DNA of 64,000 nt from an uncultured Chiayiivirga sp. GTDB taxonomy: Bacteria > Pseudomonadota > Gammaproteobacteria > Xanthomonadales > Xanthomonadaceae. The number at the start of each line of letters is the position of its first letter. Positions within the stretch are counted from its first letter, which is position 1. Positions 28,201 to 36,268 of the stretch are shown piece by piece. Location: positions 6,844 through 70,843 of the forward strand of contig CAKSZJ010000017.1 of assembly GCA_934525595.1 (NCBI GenBank), read 5' to 3'. Below the pieces are notes generated by a model. The model was given only the letters and a program-made list of their open reading frames with translations, searched no databases and had not been told where the DNA came from. Position numbers and translations under genes: made by a program.

Positions 28201-31200
28201 CGGGCGAGCCAAGCTCGCCGATGCCGCTGATCTTGACGCTGCCCGCCGACTCGCGGGCCGATTGCTGGCCGGAGCGGAGTGGTCGTCTGACGATGGTCCG
28301 TCTGGCAGCTGGGCATTCCACGAGGTCAAGCCCGACATGGTCACGCTGGACGTGCCGGGCGACGGTACGTTCCGTGTGGTCAACACCAGGGAGCGCCTGA
28401 CGGAGTTCCGCCAGAAGGTGGAAAAGCAGTTCAAGACACCCCAGCCGCCCCGCGGCCCGCAGCCGGCCCGGATCGCCATGAGCGACGCGGAGCGAGCCAA
28501 AGTCATGGCCGAGGCCGAGACGATGGACCCGCAGGCAGCTATGCCGCAGGAGCCCACAGATACCGGCAACGCTCCGGCAGCCCGTATCGACGACTTCGGC
28601 GAGCGGCTGGAGGGTGCACGCAAGTTCATGCCGCCTTCGATGCGCGATGAGCTTTCCGACGACCAGATCGAGAGCCAGCCGCTGTCCAAGGTTTGGCCGG
28701 CGGATTCGCACGAGGGGATCGAGGACACCCACGCCGCGGCGCTGATGTTCGCCGCCCGACAGGAGATCCCGGCCAAGCCGCGCCGGCCCGGTCGGATTCG
28801 GGCGTGGGCGCAGCGTGTGCGCACGCATCGGGAGATGGTTCGCGGCGTTCTGGACCAGCCCAACGCGTCGCACGCAATGGAGGCGCTTGCACAGGAGCGG
28901 GGCATGTCCGCGCTGCGCGGCTTCTTCGCCAAGGTCCAACTGTTGACGCAGCTGCCGCGCGAGGCCTGGTCCCGAATCGGGCGGGTGGAGGAATACCCGG
29001 ATGCGCGGCACCTGGGCAAGAACGGCGAATGGGTGTCGTCGAGTCATTCCGTGGTGGAGATTGACGGTCGCAGCCGCCGGTTTGACACCGGCAAGATCGG
29101 CCCGGACGAGGTGGGTCAGGTGCGGGCGCTGCTGGCTGGTACGGAGCAGCCCGGGCGCAACGCGCTGACGGCGCGCGACTTCGACGTACGCTACTACCGC
29201 AACCAGCCGCGGGCCTTCATCAACCGCAAGGGGGACAGCGAGAGACGCCCGCTCAAGACCTTCGAGGGTGAGAACGCGCGGAAGGAGGCGGCGGAGTTCC
29301 TGCGCAATGCCGACAGCATCCCGGAGCTGGAAGCGGCCTGGGAGGCGGTGAAGGCGCGCGACAACGTGGGCAAGCGCGACGTGCGCAGCGACACGAACCG
29401 GCCGCGCACCGGCGAGAACCGCCGCGGCGGCAAGGACGTGACCGAGCAGATGTTCACGGAGGCTTTTGGATTCCGTGGAGTCCAGTTCGGCCACTGGGTC
29501 GGGCAGGGTCGCGGTGCCAAGGACCGACAGGGGATGCTCAACGATGCCTACGATGCCCTGCTGGACCTGGCCGACGTGCTGGGGATTCCTTCTCGCGCCA
29601 TCAGCCTGAACGGCTCGCTGGGCCTGAGCCTGGGTGCCCGGGGCAGTGGCTGGGCAAGCGCACACTTCGAGCGGGACAACCTGGTCATCAACCTCACCAA
29701 GACGCGCGGAGCCGGCTCGCTGGCGCACGAGTGGTTCCACGCGCTGGACAACTACTTCTCCCGCCTGCGCGGCAGCACGCGGGAATCAGGTCGATCCGGC
29801 GATTACATCACCTACAAGCCGGAATCGGCATGGGTGCCCCGGGAGTATTCGGCAAGTCGGGGTCGCGCGCCGATGACCACGGCGCAGCTGCGTGCGGTCC
29901 TCCCGAAGTATCCGGGATACGACGCCGGCAAGACGCTGGAGGAAAACGCTTCGGCGTTGGGCTGGCAGCGCGATCCGAACCACGCGCAGGGGGTTCGCCC
30001 CGAGGTGGAGCGCGCCTTTGCCGAGCTGGTGGAAGCGCTGAACGCCTCGCCGATGGCGGCGCGCGCCGGACGCCTGGACGCGGGCAAGAGCGACGGCTAC
30101 TGGGGCCGGATCATCGAGCGCGGTGCGCGCAGTTTCGAGAACTACACCATCAGCAAGCTGGCGCAGCGTGGCTGGACCAACGACTTCCTCGCCAACGTGC
30201 GCGACTGGAAGGCGTGGCAGGCCATCGGGAAGAACAACGACCGCTATCCGTACCTGCTGCCGGAAGAAGAGGCCCCGATCATCGGTGCCTTCGACAACCT
30301 GTTCGCCACGATCGACGCAAAGGAAGACCCGGAGACTGGCGCGGTGGCGCTATTCAGCCGCAGCGCCAAGGCGCAGGAGGCGGCCACCACAGGCCTGCCG
30401 GTGGAGAACGTCAAGCGGATCGCCCGCGACTTCATGCGCCAGTACCGGGGAAACATCCCGCTGGAAGTGAAGGTCGGGCGCACGCTGGAGGAGCTGTACG
30501 GGCTCAACGCCGGAGGCCTTGGAGCCGCCAAGGGTGCCTATCACCCCAAAAGCCGAGTTCTTACCCTCGCCGCTGATCGGCTGTCGTCGCGCGCCGACGT
30601 CGAATCCACCATCCGTCACGAAGCCCTGGGACACTACGGCCTCAACACGCTGGCACCCGATGACAAGCGCGCAGTTCTCGACGGCATCCTGACCAGCCGC
30701 AACCAACGCAGTTTGGCGTCGGTGTGGGCGCAAGTGGACGCGCTGTATGCGGACATGCCCGAATCGGTGCGTGCCGAAGAGGTCTTCGCCGAACTGGCGA
30801 GCCGGGAGCGCGGCACGCTGGGCGAGTGGTGGGATCGGATTCTGGCGCTGCTGGCCCGTGGCCTGCGCAACGTCGGCCTGCTGCGTGGCGACACCAGCAA
30901 GGCAGAGCTGCACGACCTGGCGCGCCGCATCGCCGAGGGCATCCGCAGCGGGCACGCCCAGCAGCAGACCTTCCCGGAGAACGACCAGTCGCAGTTCAAC
31001 CGCGTCCGTGGGGAAAGTGCCGGCAAAACGCCATCAGGTGTCGGGGAATTGTCAGCCGAGCAGCTGGAGGTGCTGCGCTCGCTGGGGCTACTCTCTCCGG
31101 AACAGGAAGCCGACCTTTCCGGCCGCGGGGGAGAATCCAGTGACCAGCCGACCAACCGATGGGGAGAGCGCCTCATCCCCGAAGCCGAGGCGCGTGCACA

Positions 31201-34200
31201 CCTACGGGCTGGGGCGCGCGGGACAGCAGATACCGTCGCTGGAAGAGCGCATGTACCTGTCGGCGCACCTGGGCGTGCAGCCGGGCGAGCGGGTGAGCAT
31301 CTACAGCTACCCGATCATGCAGAGGGACAACCCGGCCCCGGGGCACGCGGCGATTCCGATGACGGTCGAGCAACGAGCCGCCTACTTGGGGTGGTACGGC
31401 GACTTTCGGAATCCGCGTCGGATCAGCTTGCCGGAGTTCCTACAGCGACACGGTATCTCGATTCCCGAGTAGGCCCATTCAGCGGCACCGAGACCCGCGC
31501 GCGGATCAAGAACCCCGGCACGGCACAGGAAGCGCTCGTCGTCGAGGTATACGGCAAGGAGCAGATCGCCGCCGGCCTGGACGAGGAACCGGCGTTGGCC
31601 TGGACGGTGAACGCCCGCACCGGCGAGCTGGACGTAAACGGGCCGAATCCTGATCGCGGCACCTTCCGGGAGTTCCAGAAACGCGGCTGGGCGGATCATG
31701 CGCGCGGGCAGGACGGGGAGATTGCCGCGGGCTGGACGGCGCTGCGCAACCCGGACGGCGGCGCGACGCTGCCGATTGGTCAGATCATTCCGATGCTGGC
31801 CGACGTGCACGCCCGCTACCGCGCGCTGAAAAAGGAGGACCGGGTAGGCCTGCGCTGGTCGCGTATCACCGGGGCCACGGGAGGGCCGGCGGGACGGGAG
31901 GCGTCGGTGTTCTTCTCCCGTGCCCGGATGCCCAAGCACCTGAGTGAGGCCCAGCGCGACGCCCTGAGCCAGATCCGTTCCTTCGCCACCCCCGAATCCC
32001 TGCCCAAGCGCGCGCGCCGCGTCCTGGGTGAACTTCGCCGGGAACTGGTGCAGGGCGTGTTCGACCAGTTCCAGCCGATCCAGGCGCTGGACGAAACCGC
32101 CTACATGCAGGCGAGGCTGTCGCGCGGCACCGACGGGGTTCTGGAAAGCCTGTTCCTGCACGGCACACCATTCCTGCGCGACGGTGCGTTCGACGTGAAA
32201 GCAGATGGGCAGGGATTGCGGGGCGTGCTGTCCGAGCTCCAGGGGGAGCACGACCTGTTCCTGTCGTGGATCGCCGGCCACCGCGCCGCCCAGCTCAAGG
32301 AGCAGGGCCGCGAGCACCTGTTCTCCGCCCAGCAGATCGACGCCCTCAAGGCGCTGAACCGAGGCAAGATGCCCGACGGCAGTGACCGCGCCGCGGCGTA
32401 CCGCAAGGCGTTGGCCGGCTACAACCGATACCAGAAGGCGGTGCTGGACATCGGCGAGCAGGCCGGGCTGTTCTCGGCCAAGAGCCGCGCCACCTGGGAG
32501 AGCGAGTTCTACATCCCTTTCTTCCGTGACTTCGACGCCGAGCAGCAGAACGAACCCTCGCCCTACCGCGAGCCGGGCACGCAGAAGGTGATCCAACAAC
32601 TGGAAGGCGGCCGGCAACCGCTGGGCGACCTGCTGACCAACGTGCTGGAGAACCACTCCCGCATCCTGACGGCGTCCATGCGGAACATGGCGGCAGACAA
32701 GGCGCTGCGCGCGGCGGAGCAGGCCGGCATGGCCGCGAAGGTGGATACCGGTTCCAAGGACACCCACCGGGTCATGCGGCAGGGTGCGCCGGTGCATTAC
32801 CAGGTGGCCGATGCGCCCCTGGTCGACGCCCTGACGATGCTGCACTTCAACGGCGACACGAACAAGACGGTGCAGGTGCTGGGTGCGTTCAAGCGCGCGC
32901 TGAGCTTCGGCGTCACCATCAGCCCCGGTTTCCGGGTCCGCAACCTGCTGCGCGACACCATCTCGGCCATGTCCGTGGCCGACACGGCGGACGTGACCTG
33001 GAACCCGCTCAAGCAGCTGGTCGCCGGTGGGAGGAACCTCAAGCACGGCTGGGAGGCGGCAGAACACGGTAGCCCGATGTTCCAGCGCCTGCTGGCCGGC
33101 GGCGGCGCGGTGCGCTTCGGCACCCTGAACGATGGCGCACAGAGCCAGTACGCGCGCCGCCTGATCGCCACGGGCGTGAACCCTGACCAGATCCTGGACA
33201 CCGCGACCAAGCTCAAGCGCGGGGTGCAGGCGGCATTCCAGTGGTGGCAGGACATCGGTGACCGCGGCGAGACGGTGAACCGCGCCGTGATCTACGAGCG
33301 CGCCATCCAGGCGGGCAAGAATCACCTCCAGGCCAGCTATGAGGCGCGCGACCTGATCGACTTCACTGCCGGCGGGAAGTGGGCAGCGGTGCGGTTCCTC
33401 TCGCAAACCGTGCCGTTCTTCAATGCTCGCCTGCAAGGCATGTACAAGTTGGGCCGCGCCGCCCGTGGCGACTTCGAGCGGTTCTCCACGGTCACCGGCA
33501 CCGTCGCGCTGGCATCGGCCCTGCTGTACCTGCTGCAACACGATGACGAGGAATACCAGGCCCTGCCGGATTGGGCGCGGGATGCGTACTGGTGCATCAA
33601 CCTGGGCGGCACGATGCTGTTCATTCCCAAGCCGTTCGAGGTGGGCGCGCTGGGCAGCGTGGTTGAGCGTGGCACGGAATTGATGGTGGCCGGTGAGGAC
33701 TACCAGGCGCGGGACTTCACCCGCTCCGTGACCTCGATCATTTCCGACCAGCTCCAAATGAACCCGGTACCGCAGGCGGTGCGCCCGCTGATGGAAGTGG
33801 CGTTCAACCGCGACACCTTCCGGGGCCGCCCGATCGACGGCATGGGGCAGGAACGGCTCCCGGCCGAAGACCGCTACACCGCCCGCACCAGCGCCGCGGC
33901 CGTCATGGCCGGGCGCGCGACGAATGTTTCCCCGCAGCGCATCGAACACCTGGTGAAGGGCTACTTCGGCTGGCTGGGCGTCCAGGCCCTGAACGTGGCT
34001 GACATCGCCACCCGGCCGATGACGAGCCTGCCTTCCAACCCGACGCGCGACATGACTTCGGTATCGAACTGGCCGGTAGCCGGCGAGTTCCTGCGCGACG
34101 CCTCATCGGTGTCGAGCAAGTACGTGGAACGGTTCTACACGATGCAGCAGCAGAACGAGGAGCTGTATGCCGCCTTCTCCGCCGCCCGCGCCGCCGGTGA

Positions 34201-34420
34201 CATCGACCGGGCCATGAAGCTGGCTGACACCGATGCCGTCCAGAACCGGGCATTCCACAACGCCGCCAAGCGGCAGATGCAGGAGGTGGGCCGGAGCATC
34301 CGGCAGGTGACGGCGGATCCGAGCCTGAGCGTGAGGGAGAAAAACGAGCTGCTGACGCACTTCCAGGCGATCCGGAACCAGATCGCCCATCAGGTGGACC
34401 AGATCACCAGGGCGCGGTGA
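25283..34420 (+). CDS. Giant polyvalent protein (LPD1/LPD38 type)
   Basis: Open for 3045 residues from an ATG with a GGAGG ribosome binding site. Visible parts: a repeated IVDPW motif (residues 11, 33, 587, variant at 839); Gly/Ala-rich hydrophobic stretches at about 195-215 and 265-290; an LPD5-like region from about 1100 (DDFGERLEGARK); LPD1 at about 1392-1490 with zincin motif HEWFH (1482-1486); a second motif HEALGH (1779-1784); and an LPD38-like C-terminal region (about 2540-2900). Polyvalent proteins are phage or conjugative proteins thought to enter the new host with the DNA and counter defences. Between residues about 1953 and 2063 the coding signal switches to another frame, so the product may really be two proteins or contain an overprinted gene. 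Confidence 0.85.
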   Translation: MSDAQPLRRPIVDPWAPASPVQAGALKRERPAIVDPWSSAGQDPGLTANNAQPKSASPSLFRTAGDLARLGGGGMVAGTGRAIEGIERGIADNFRESKPGRVRFLDESGQPAPMTESQRERLRAWAERNPAYEPSRVSQSLKRTGESIQEGVSPSMKQAMADSEIDGDILSPSTWTLGKDPSARGLLGHITKVGGEMAPIVAAGAIPVVGPGAAVAAATGQSYSGAYEEAHDHVLNAPADELEKSSRYRELITAGLSEGDARKVLADEAGRGAAGVAAPIGGVSGAILGGVATKPLQNAIASRAGNTFGARLLGNLAEMPLEGLQEVAESMGGRYGANQAAGLDRDLSEGTFADFALGAAAAGPAAVVHSASSGTPRGDRDSGMTAQERAELIASDTPSAAAPLALPPPGAITVDSEGNAMAPAQARERESLGLTPDVLRAQAQQEARQAVAFPDAAPGSLADAANALPQNTPTLPDGSPLPDPAGGPLSRVVGDGVATGAIPTGATTWEQAQAVIALDAADARQSAQREREMDAILRESRLPAALYDAEVARAAGVDEVARAPTAMELAMQRARSEAEAKSTRAAIVDPWAAPNTPESAKSQGANLRFAENSTSYAPGDQSYAPQDPSLDPALITQSPDSITPVRFEPLGANGLLVYGDAAEIRARLAEVGFPKKGRNRDGALRFDAADRQALEAALSQPPTRPGQDSTLPASTPDTAQGDTLAEHQAPPRAAPSPTGNLAAPITPPWMTSATGETSTPTIEQIRAAVEQQVAAQHRHNGSTGVNSPALSRAWGVPQKDVSRIARQVRANFDPARVESAPPAVEPARAAGRTQPRPAIRDPFAVPQDTVDGSTAPSSISASTAAIATHADPGQPSEPATPAVIADSAATVARHPTVPMKQARAELIERIDEAIRAAPTASPGSVADPILSKPRTVSGKREHDVTVQRTLDNGLDVPTLTLRQNTAGGWNVMHGRAKLADAADLDAARRLAGRLLAGAEWSSDDGPSGSWAFHEVKPDMVTLDVPGDGTFRVVNTRERLTEFRQKVEKQFKTPQPPRGPQPARIAMSDAERAKVMAEAETMDPQAAMPQEPTDTGNAPAARIDDFGERLEGARKFMPPSMRDELSDDQIESQPLSKVWPADSHEGIEDTHAAALMFAARQEIPAKPRRPGRIRAWAQRVRTHREMVRGVLDQPNASHAMEALAQERGMSALRGFFAKVQLLTQLPREAWSRIGRVEEYPDARHLGKNGEWVSSSHSVVEIDGRSRRFDTGKIGPDEVGQVRALLAGTEQPGRNALTARDFDVRYYRNQPRAFINRKGDSERRPLKTFEGENARKEAAEFLRNADSIPELEAAWEAVKARDNVGKRDVRSDTNRPRTGENRRGGKDVTEQMFTEAFGFRGVQFGHWVGQGRGAKDRQGMLNDAYDALLDLADVLGIPSRAISLNGSLGLSLGARGSGWASAHFERDNLVINLTKTRGAGSLAHEWFHALDNYFSRLRGSTRESGRSGDYITYKPESAWVPREYSASRGRAPMTTAQLRAVLPKYPGYDAGKTLEENASALGWQRDPNHAQGVRPEVERAFAELVEALNASPMAARAGRLDAGKSDGYWGRIIERGARSFENYTISKLAQRGWTNDFLANVRDWKAWQAIGKNNDRYPYLLPEEEAPIIGAFDNLFATIDAKEDPETGAVALFSRSAKAQEAATTGLPVENVKRIARDFMRQYRGNIPLEVKVGRTLEELYGLNAGGLGAAKGAYHPKSRVLTLAADRLSSRADVESTIRHEALGHYGLNTLAPDDKRAVLDGILTSRNQRSLASVWAQVDALYADMPESVRAEEVFAELASRERGTLGEWWDRILALLARGLRNVGLLRGDTSKAELHDLARRIAEGIRSGHAQQQTFPENDQSQFNRVRGESAGKTPSGVGELSAEQLEVLRSLGLLSPEQEADLSGRGGESSDQPTNRWGERLIPEAEARAHLRAGARGTADTVAGRAHVPVGAPGRAAGRAGEHLQLPDHAEGQPGPGARGDSDDGRATSRLLGVVRRLSESASDQLAGVPTATRYLDSRVGPFSGTETRARIKNPGTAQEALVVEVYGKEQIAAGLDEEPALAWTVNARTGELDVNGPNPDRGTFREFQKRGWADHARGQDGEIAAGWTALRNPDGGATLPIGQIIPMLADVHARYRALKKEDRVGLRWSRITGATGGPAGREASVFFSRARMPKHLSEAQRDALSQIRSFATPESLPKRARRVLGELRRELVQGVFDQFQPIQALDETAYMQARLSRGTDGVLESLFLHGTPFLRDGAFDVKADGQGLRGVLSELQGEHDLFLSWIAGHRAAQLKEQGREHLFSAQQIDALKALNRGKMPDGSDRAAAYRKALAGYNRYQKAVLDIGEQAGLFSAKSRATWESEFYIPFFRDFDAEQQNEPSPYREPGTQKVIQQLEGGRQPLGDLLTNVLENHSRILTASMRNMAADKALRAAEQAGMAAKVDTGSKDTHRVMRQGAPVHYQVADAPLVDALTMLHFNGDTNKTVQVLGAFKRALSFGVTISPGFRVRNLLRDTISAMSVADTADVTWNPLKQLVAGGRNLKHGWEAAEHGSPMFQRLLAGGGAVRFGTLNDGAQSQYARRLIATGVNPDQILDTATKLKRGVQAAFQWWQDIGDRGETVNRAVIYERAIQAGKNHLQASYEARDLIDFTAGGKWAAVRFLSQTVPFFNARLQGMYKLGRAARGDFERFSTVTGTVALASALLYLLQHDDEEYQALPDWARDAYWCINLGGTMLFIPKPFEVGALGSVVERGTELMVAGEDYQARDFTRSVTSIISDQLQMNPVPQAVRPLMEVAFNRDTFRGRPIDGMGQERLPAEDRYTARTSAAAVMAGRATNVSPQRIEHLVKGYFGWLGVQALNVADIATRPMTSLPSNPTRDMTSVSNWPVAGEFLRDASSVSSKYVERFYTMQQQNEELYAAFSAARAAGDIDRAMKLADTDAVQNRAFHNAAKRQMQEVGRSIRQVTADPSLSVREKNELLTHFQAIRNQIAHQVDQITRAR
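31140..31472 (+). CDS. Possible overprinted gene inside the giant protein gene
   Basis: 110 codons in the frame one base after that of the giant gene, from a GTG with a GGGGGAG ribosome binding site 6 bases upstream to a TAG. In this frame third codon positions are almost all G or C (TAC, ATC, GAC, CTG, GAG) from about 31190 to the stop, as in other genes here. In the giant-gene frame the same stretch has many A/T third positions and gives Ala/Arg/Gly-rich text. The protein has LEERMYLSAHLGVQ, VSIYSYPIM and LPEFLQRHGISIPE; no family recognised. Alternatives are a frameshift that ends the upstream protein here, or two natural compensating shifts. Confidence 0.45.
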   Translation: MTSRPTDGESASSPKPRRVHTYGLGRAGQQIPSLEERMYLSAHLGVQPGERVSIYSYPIMQRDNPAPGHAAIPMTVEQRAAYLGWYGDFRNPRRISLPEFLQRHGISIPE

Positions 34421-34428
34421 TAGCGCGC

Positions 34429-34541
34429 TGGTTGCCACCTGGTTGCCACGGTGGTTTCCACTTGGTTGCCAGTGGAAACGGCAAAAAACGCGCGCGCGCG
34501 CGCGAAGACATGCCCGGGTGTCGTTTCTGGAAACGACACCC
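34429..34541. repeat. Cluster of direct and inverted repeats after the giant gene
   Basis: From 34429 a TGGTTGCCAC-like unit occurs four times. The last lies in the loop of a hairpin with arms GTTTCCACT and AGTGGAAAC. An alternating CG run of about 16 bases follows (to 34504), then a perfect hairpin at 34516-34541 with arms GGGTGTCGTTTC and GAAACGACACCC and a TG loop. It probably ends giant-gene transcription; a packaging or processing signal is possible. Confidence 0.55.
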
Positions 34542-35028
34542 CGCCCGCGTGCTGGGACGGGTGATCCAGGTCCCATCCACCGTTGGTGGGCGAACCCGAA
34601 ACCGGCGCAAACCGACGCGCGCGCAGAACTGCGCCGACGTTGCCCCGCGACCACCTGGGCAGCCTGACGGGTATGCGACTTTTCTCGCACACCCCCCGTC
34701 GAGACAGGATGTTGTTCCAGTGGTTGGCTGCCCGCAATTTTGCGGTTAGCCGTGAAATCAGCCGCTTACCGCATCGGGTGCCTGCCGGGCGAACCGCGAC
34801 GAAGTTAGGGAATGGCGAAGGGGTCTCCCCAACTTTGGGGGCACTCACCGCCAGCGGCACCATGGGCAGTTCCGGGAGGTTGCGGGATGTTGGCGCGAGC
34901 CAACCTCGATTCCAAATCGCAGATGGTCGCGCCGCGCGCTTGACACCCACCCACCTCCGGGCGCATCCTCGCATCGCTGCCGCACAATCGGCAGCCGGGT
35001 TTGGCGACCCGAACGAGTAGGCGCACAA
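34542..35028 (+). other. Long leader region before the C4-like RNA
   Basis: No convincing gene. It holds a perfect -35 hexamer TTGACA at 34940-34945, the 12-base element GGTTTGGCGACC at 34998-35009 (repeated at 35149-35160), and one weak open frame (34673-35020, listed separately). Confidence 0.4.
34673..35020 (+). CDS. Doubtful leader ORF upstream of the C4-like RNA
   Basis: 115 codons from an ATG without a clear ribosome binding site. The composition is Arg/Ala-rich and third positions are mixed, so coding is uncertain. The last codons (GFGDPNE) contain the element GGTTTGGCGACC that is repeated after the C4-like RNA, which would fit a leader reading frame under antisense control. Listed because short frames in this position recur in prophages; it could equally be chance. 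Confidence 0.25.
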   Translation: MRLFSHTPRRDRMLFQWLAARNFAVSREISRLPHRVPAGRTATKLGNGEGVSPTLGALTASGTMGSSGRLRDVGASQPRFQIADGRAARLTPTHLRAHPRIAAAQSAAGFGDPNE

Positions 35029-35029
35029 G

Positions 35030-35050
35030 GCGCCGCAACGGCGCTTTTTT
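35030..35050 (+). terminator. Strong rho-independent terminator before the C4-like RNA
   Basis: Arms GCGCCG and CGGCGC around a CAA loop, followed by six Ts (35045-35050). It would end transcripts from the TTGACA promoter unless antiterminated. Confidence 0.8.
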
Positions 35051-35059
35051 GTTGCGCGC

Positions 35060-35165
35060 AGTCCGTGTTCATGGCGGGCTGCAATGGGAGGCCGCAAGGC
35101 CTGCCGGTTCCTATTCCCGGTTCGCCAACCTGTTGCAGTCCGCCGCCTGGTTTGGCGACCTGGCG
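35060..35165 (+). ncRNA. C4-type antisense RNA (prophage immunity RNA)
   Basis: The outer stem pairs GGCGGGCTGCAA (start near 35073) with TTGCAGTCCGCC (ends near 35144). Inside are a small hairpin AGGCC-GCAA-GGCCT with a GNRA-like loop and a second stem CCGG/CCGG, giving a three-way junction. This layout, and the text around it, match the C4 antisense RNA of phages P1/P7 (Rfam C4), which blocks expression of an antirepressor-type gene. The unpaired segment TTCGCCAACC (35121-35130) shares a 7-base complement with GGTTTGGCGACC at 34998 and 35149, as expected for C4 target pairing. Downstream target genes start at 35201. Confidence 0.6.
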
Positions 35166-35200
35166 GCGGTTCGATCCGAACCGAATAGGAGCAACACATC

Positions 35201-35482
35201 ATGCGCAACACCCATCCGGCCACACCGGCCAACACCGTGCCCACGCCCGCCACCGCAAGCCCCACCCCGCGCACCACGCGGATGCAGGCCGGCGGCATCC
35301 GCCTGGCCATCGAGCGTCACTCCCTGAAAATGGTCGTCCAGGTCGCCACCGATCGAAAGGTGCCGGCCGGCCTGTCCCGCGGCCCGCTGGTCCAGTTCGA
35401 GCTGTCCCCGAACGACGCCCAGACCTTGGCCACCCACCTGCGCCACCACGCCAACATGCTGACGGCGGGAGGTGCGGAATGA
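35201..35482 (+). CDS. Small protein downstream of the C4-like RNA
   Basis: 93 residues from an ATG with an AGGAG ribosome binding site (about 35187). The first 25 residues are Pro/Thr/Ala-rich and disordered; the rest (GGIRLAIERHSLKMVVQVAT, VQFELSPNDAQTLATHLR) looks like a small alpha/beta domain. No family recognised. In C4-controlled loci the first gene after the RNA is an antirepressor or cell-division inhibitor; nothing in the sequence shows that here. It starts a chain of genes overlapping by four bases. Confidence 0.65.
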   Translation: MRNTHPATPANTVPTPATASPTPRTTRMQAGGIRLAIERHSLKMVVQVATDRKVPAGLSRGPLVQFELSPNDAQTLATHLRHHANMLTAGGAE

Positions 35483-35691
35483 GCGCGCACCGTGACCTCC
35501 TCGCCGCGTCATACGCGCTGAATCGCCACGTGCCGGCGATGGACGCCGGTTTCTCGATCACCACCGGCTATGGCGAGCTGTGGATCAATGCCGAAGAGAT
35601 CCATCGCGAGCCGTGCATTGTGCGCGCGGTAAAGCGCATCCTGCACCGCCGCCTGAAAGCCGCCGAGCGTGGGCAGGAGGCGCAGCCGTGA
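35479..35691 (+). CDS. Small hypothetical protein in the C4-downstream chain
   Basis: 70 residues, starting in the stop codon of the previous gene. It has a short beta-like centre (FSITTGYGELWINAEEI) and a basic helical C-terminus (VKRILHRRLKAAERG), which might bind nucleic acid. No family recognised. The next start (GTG) lies in its stop codon behind an AGGAGG ribosome binding site. Confidence 0.6.
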   Translation: MSAHRDLLAASYALNRHVPAMDAGFSITTGYGELWINAEEIHREPCIVRAVKRILHRRLKAAERGQEAQP

Positions 35692-35942
35692 ACACCGATC
35701 CCCAAACCGACCACCTGTTCGAGCCGGACATCTGGCCCTACGTCAACCAGCTCGAAGACCTGTTGGACGCCGTGAACTTCCACCTGGTGCGCTGCCTGCA
35801 AGAACGCGCCGAAGGGAACCAGGGAGACGCAGCCCAGCACTTCAACATCGGTCACAACATGCTGGGGGCCGCGCAGACCGTCGCCGCCGCGCTCGCCGTG
35901 AAGGTACGGGTGAGGAACGAGCTGTCGAGGGGCGAGCCATGA
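35688..35942 (+). CDS. Small acidic helical protein in the C4-downstream chain
   Basis: 84 residues. The sequence is mostly helical and acidic in the first half (TDPQTDHLFEPDIWPYVNQL) with a four-helix-like continuation. No membrane segment or known motif. Small acidic phage proteins of this size are often inhibitors of host enzymes, but nothing specific supports that. Confidence 0.6.
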   Translation: MNTDPQTDHLFEPDIWPYVNQLEDLLDAVNFHLVRCLQERAEGNQGDAAQHFNIGHNMLGAAQTVAAALAVKVRVRNELSRGEP

Positions 35943-36268
35943 ACGCGCCGAACAAGCCCGCCGCCACCCATTACCCGCCCGTTCCCGATCTGTCCGACCT
36001 GCTGGTCAATTCTTTGGCCTTGGAAGACCCCGCGCTTGCCGCTTCGGCCGCACAGAACGCCTTGACTCCCGTAACTGCCGGTATTCACGCGATTGGAGAC
36101 CTGCTGACCGTTGCGGCCGATTCGACGGAAAGAGTTGCGACCGATGCCTTGCGGGACACCGGCTTCCTGCTGATGTTCCTGGCCGATCTCCAGGGCTCGT
36201 TGGGGACCATCATCAACAATGCGCATTACGACCTGACTCACAGCACCGCACGGGAGGATAGGAAATGA
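35939..36268 (+). CDS. Small hypothetical protein in the C4-downstream chain
   Basis: 109 residues, overlapping its neighbours by four bases on each side. It appears all-helical with a weakly hydrophobic middle (GFLLMFLADLQGSLGTIINNA) that could be a membrane-associated or buried helix. No family recognised. Confidence 0.6.
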   Translation: MNAPNKPAATHYPPVPDLSDLLVNSLALEDPALAASAAQNALTPVTAGIHAIGDLLTVAADSTERVATDALRDTGFLLMFLADLQGSLGTIINNAHYDLTHSTAREDRK

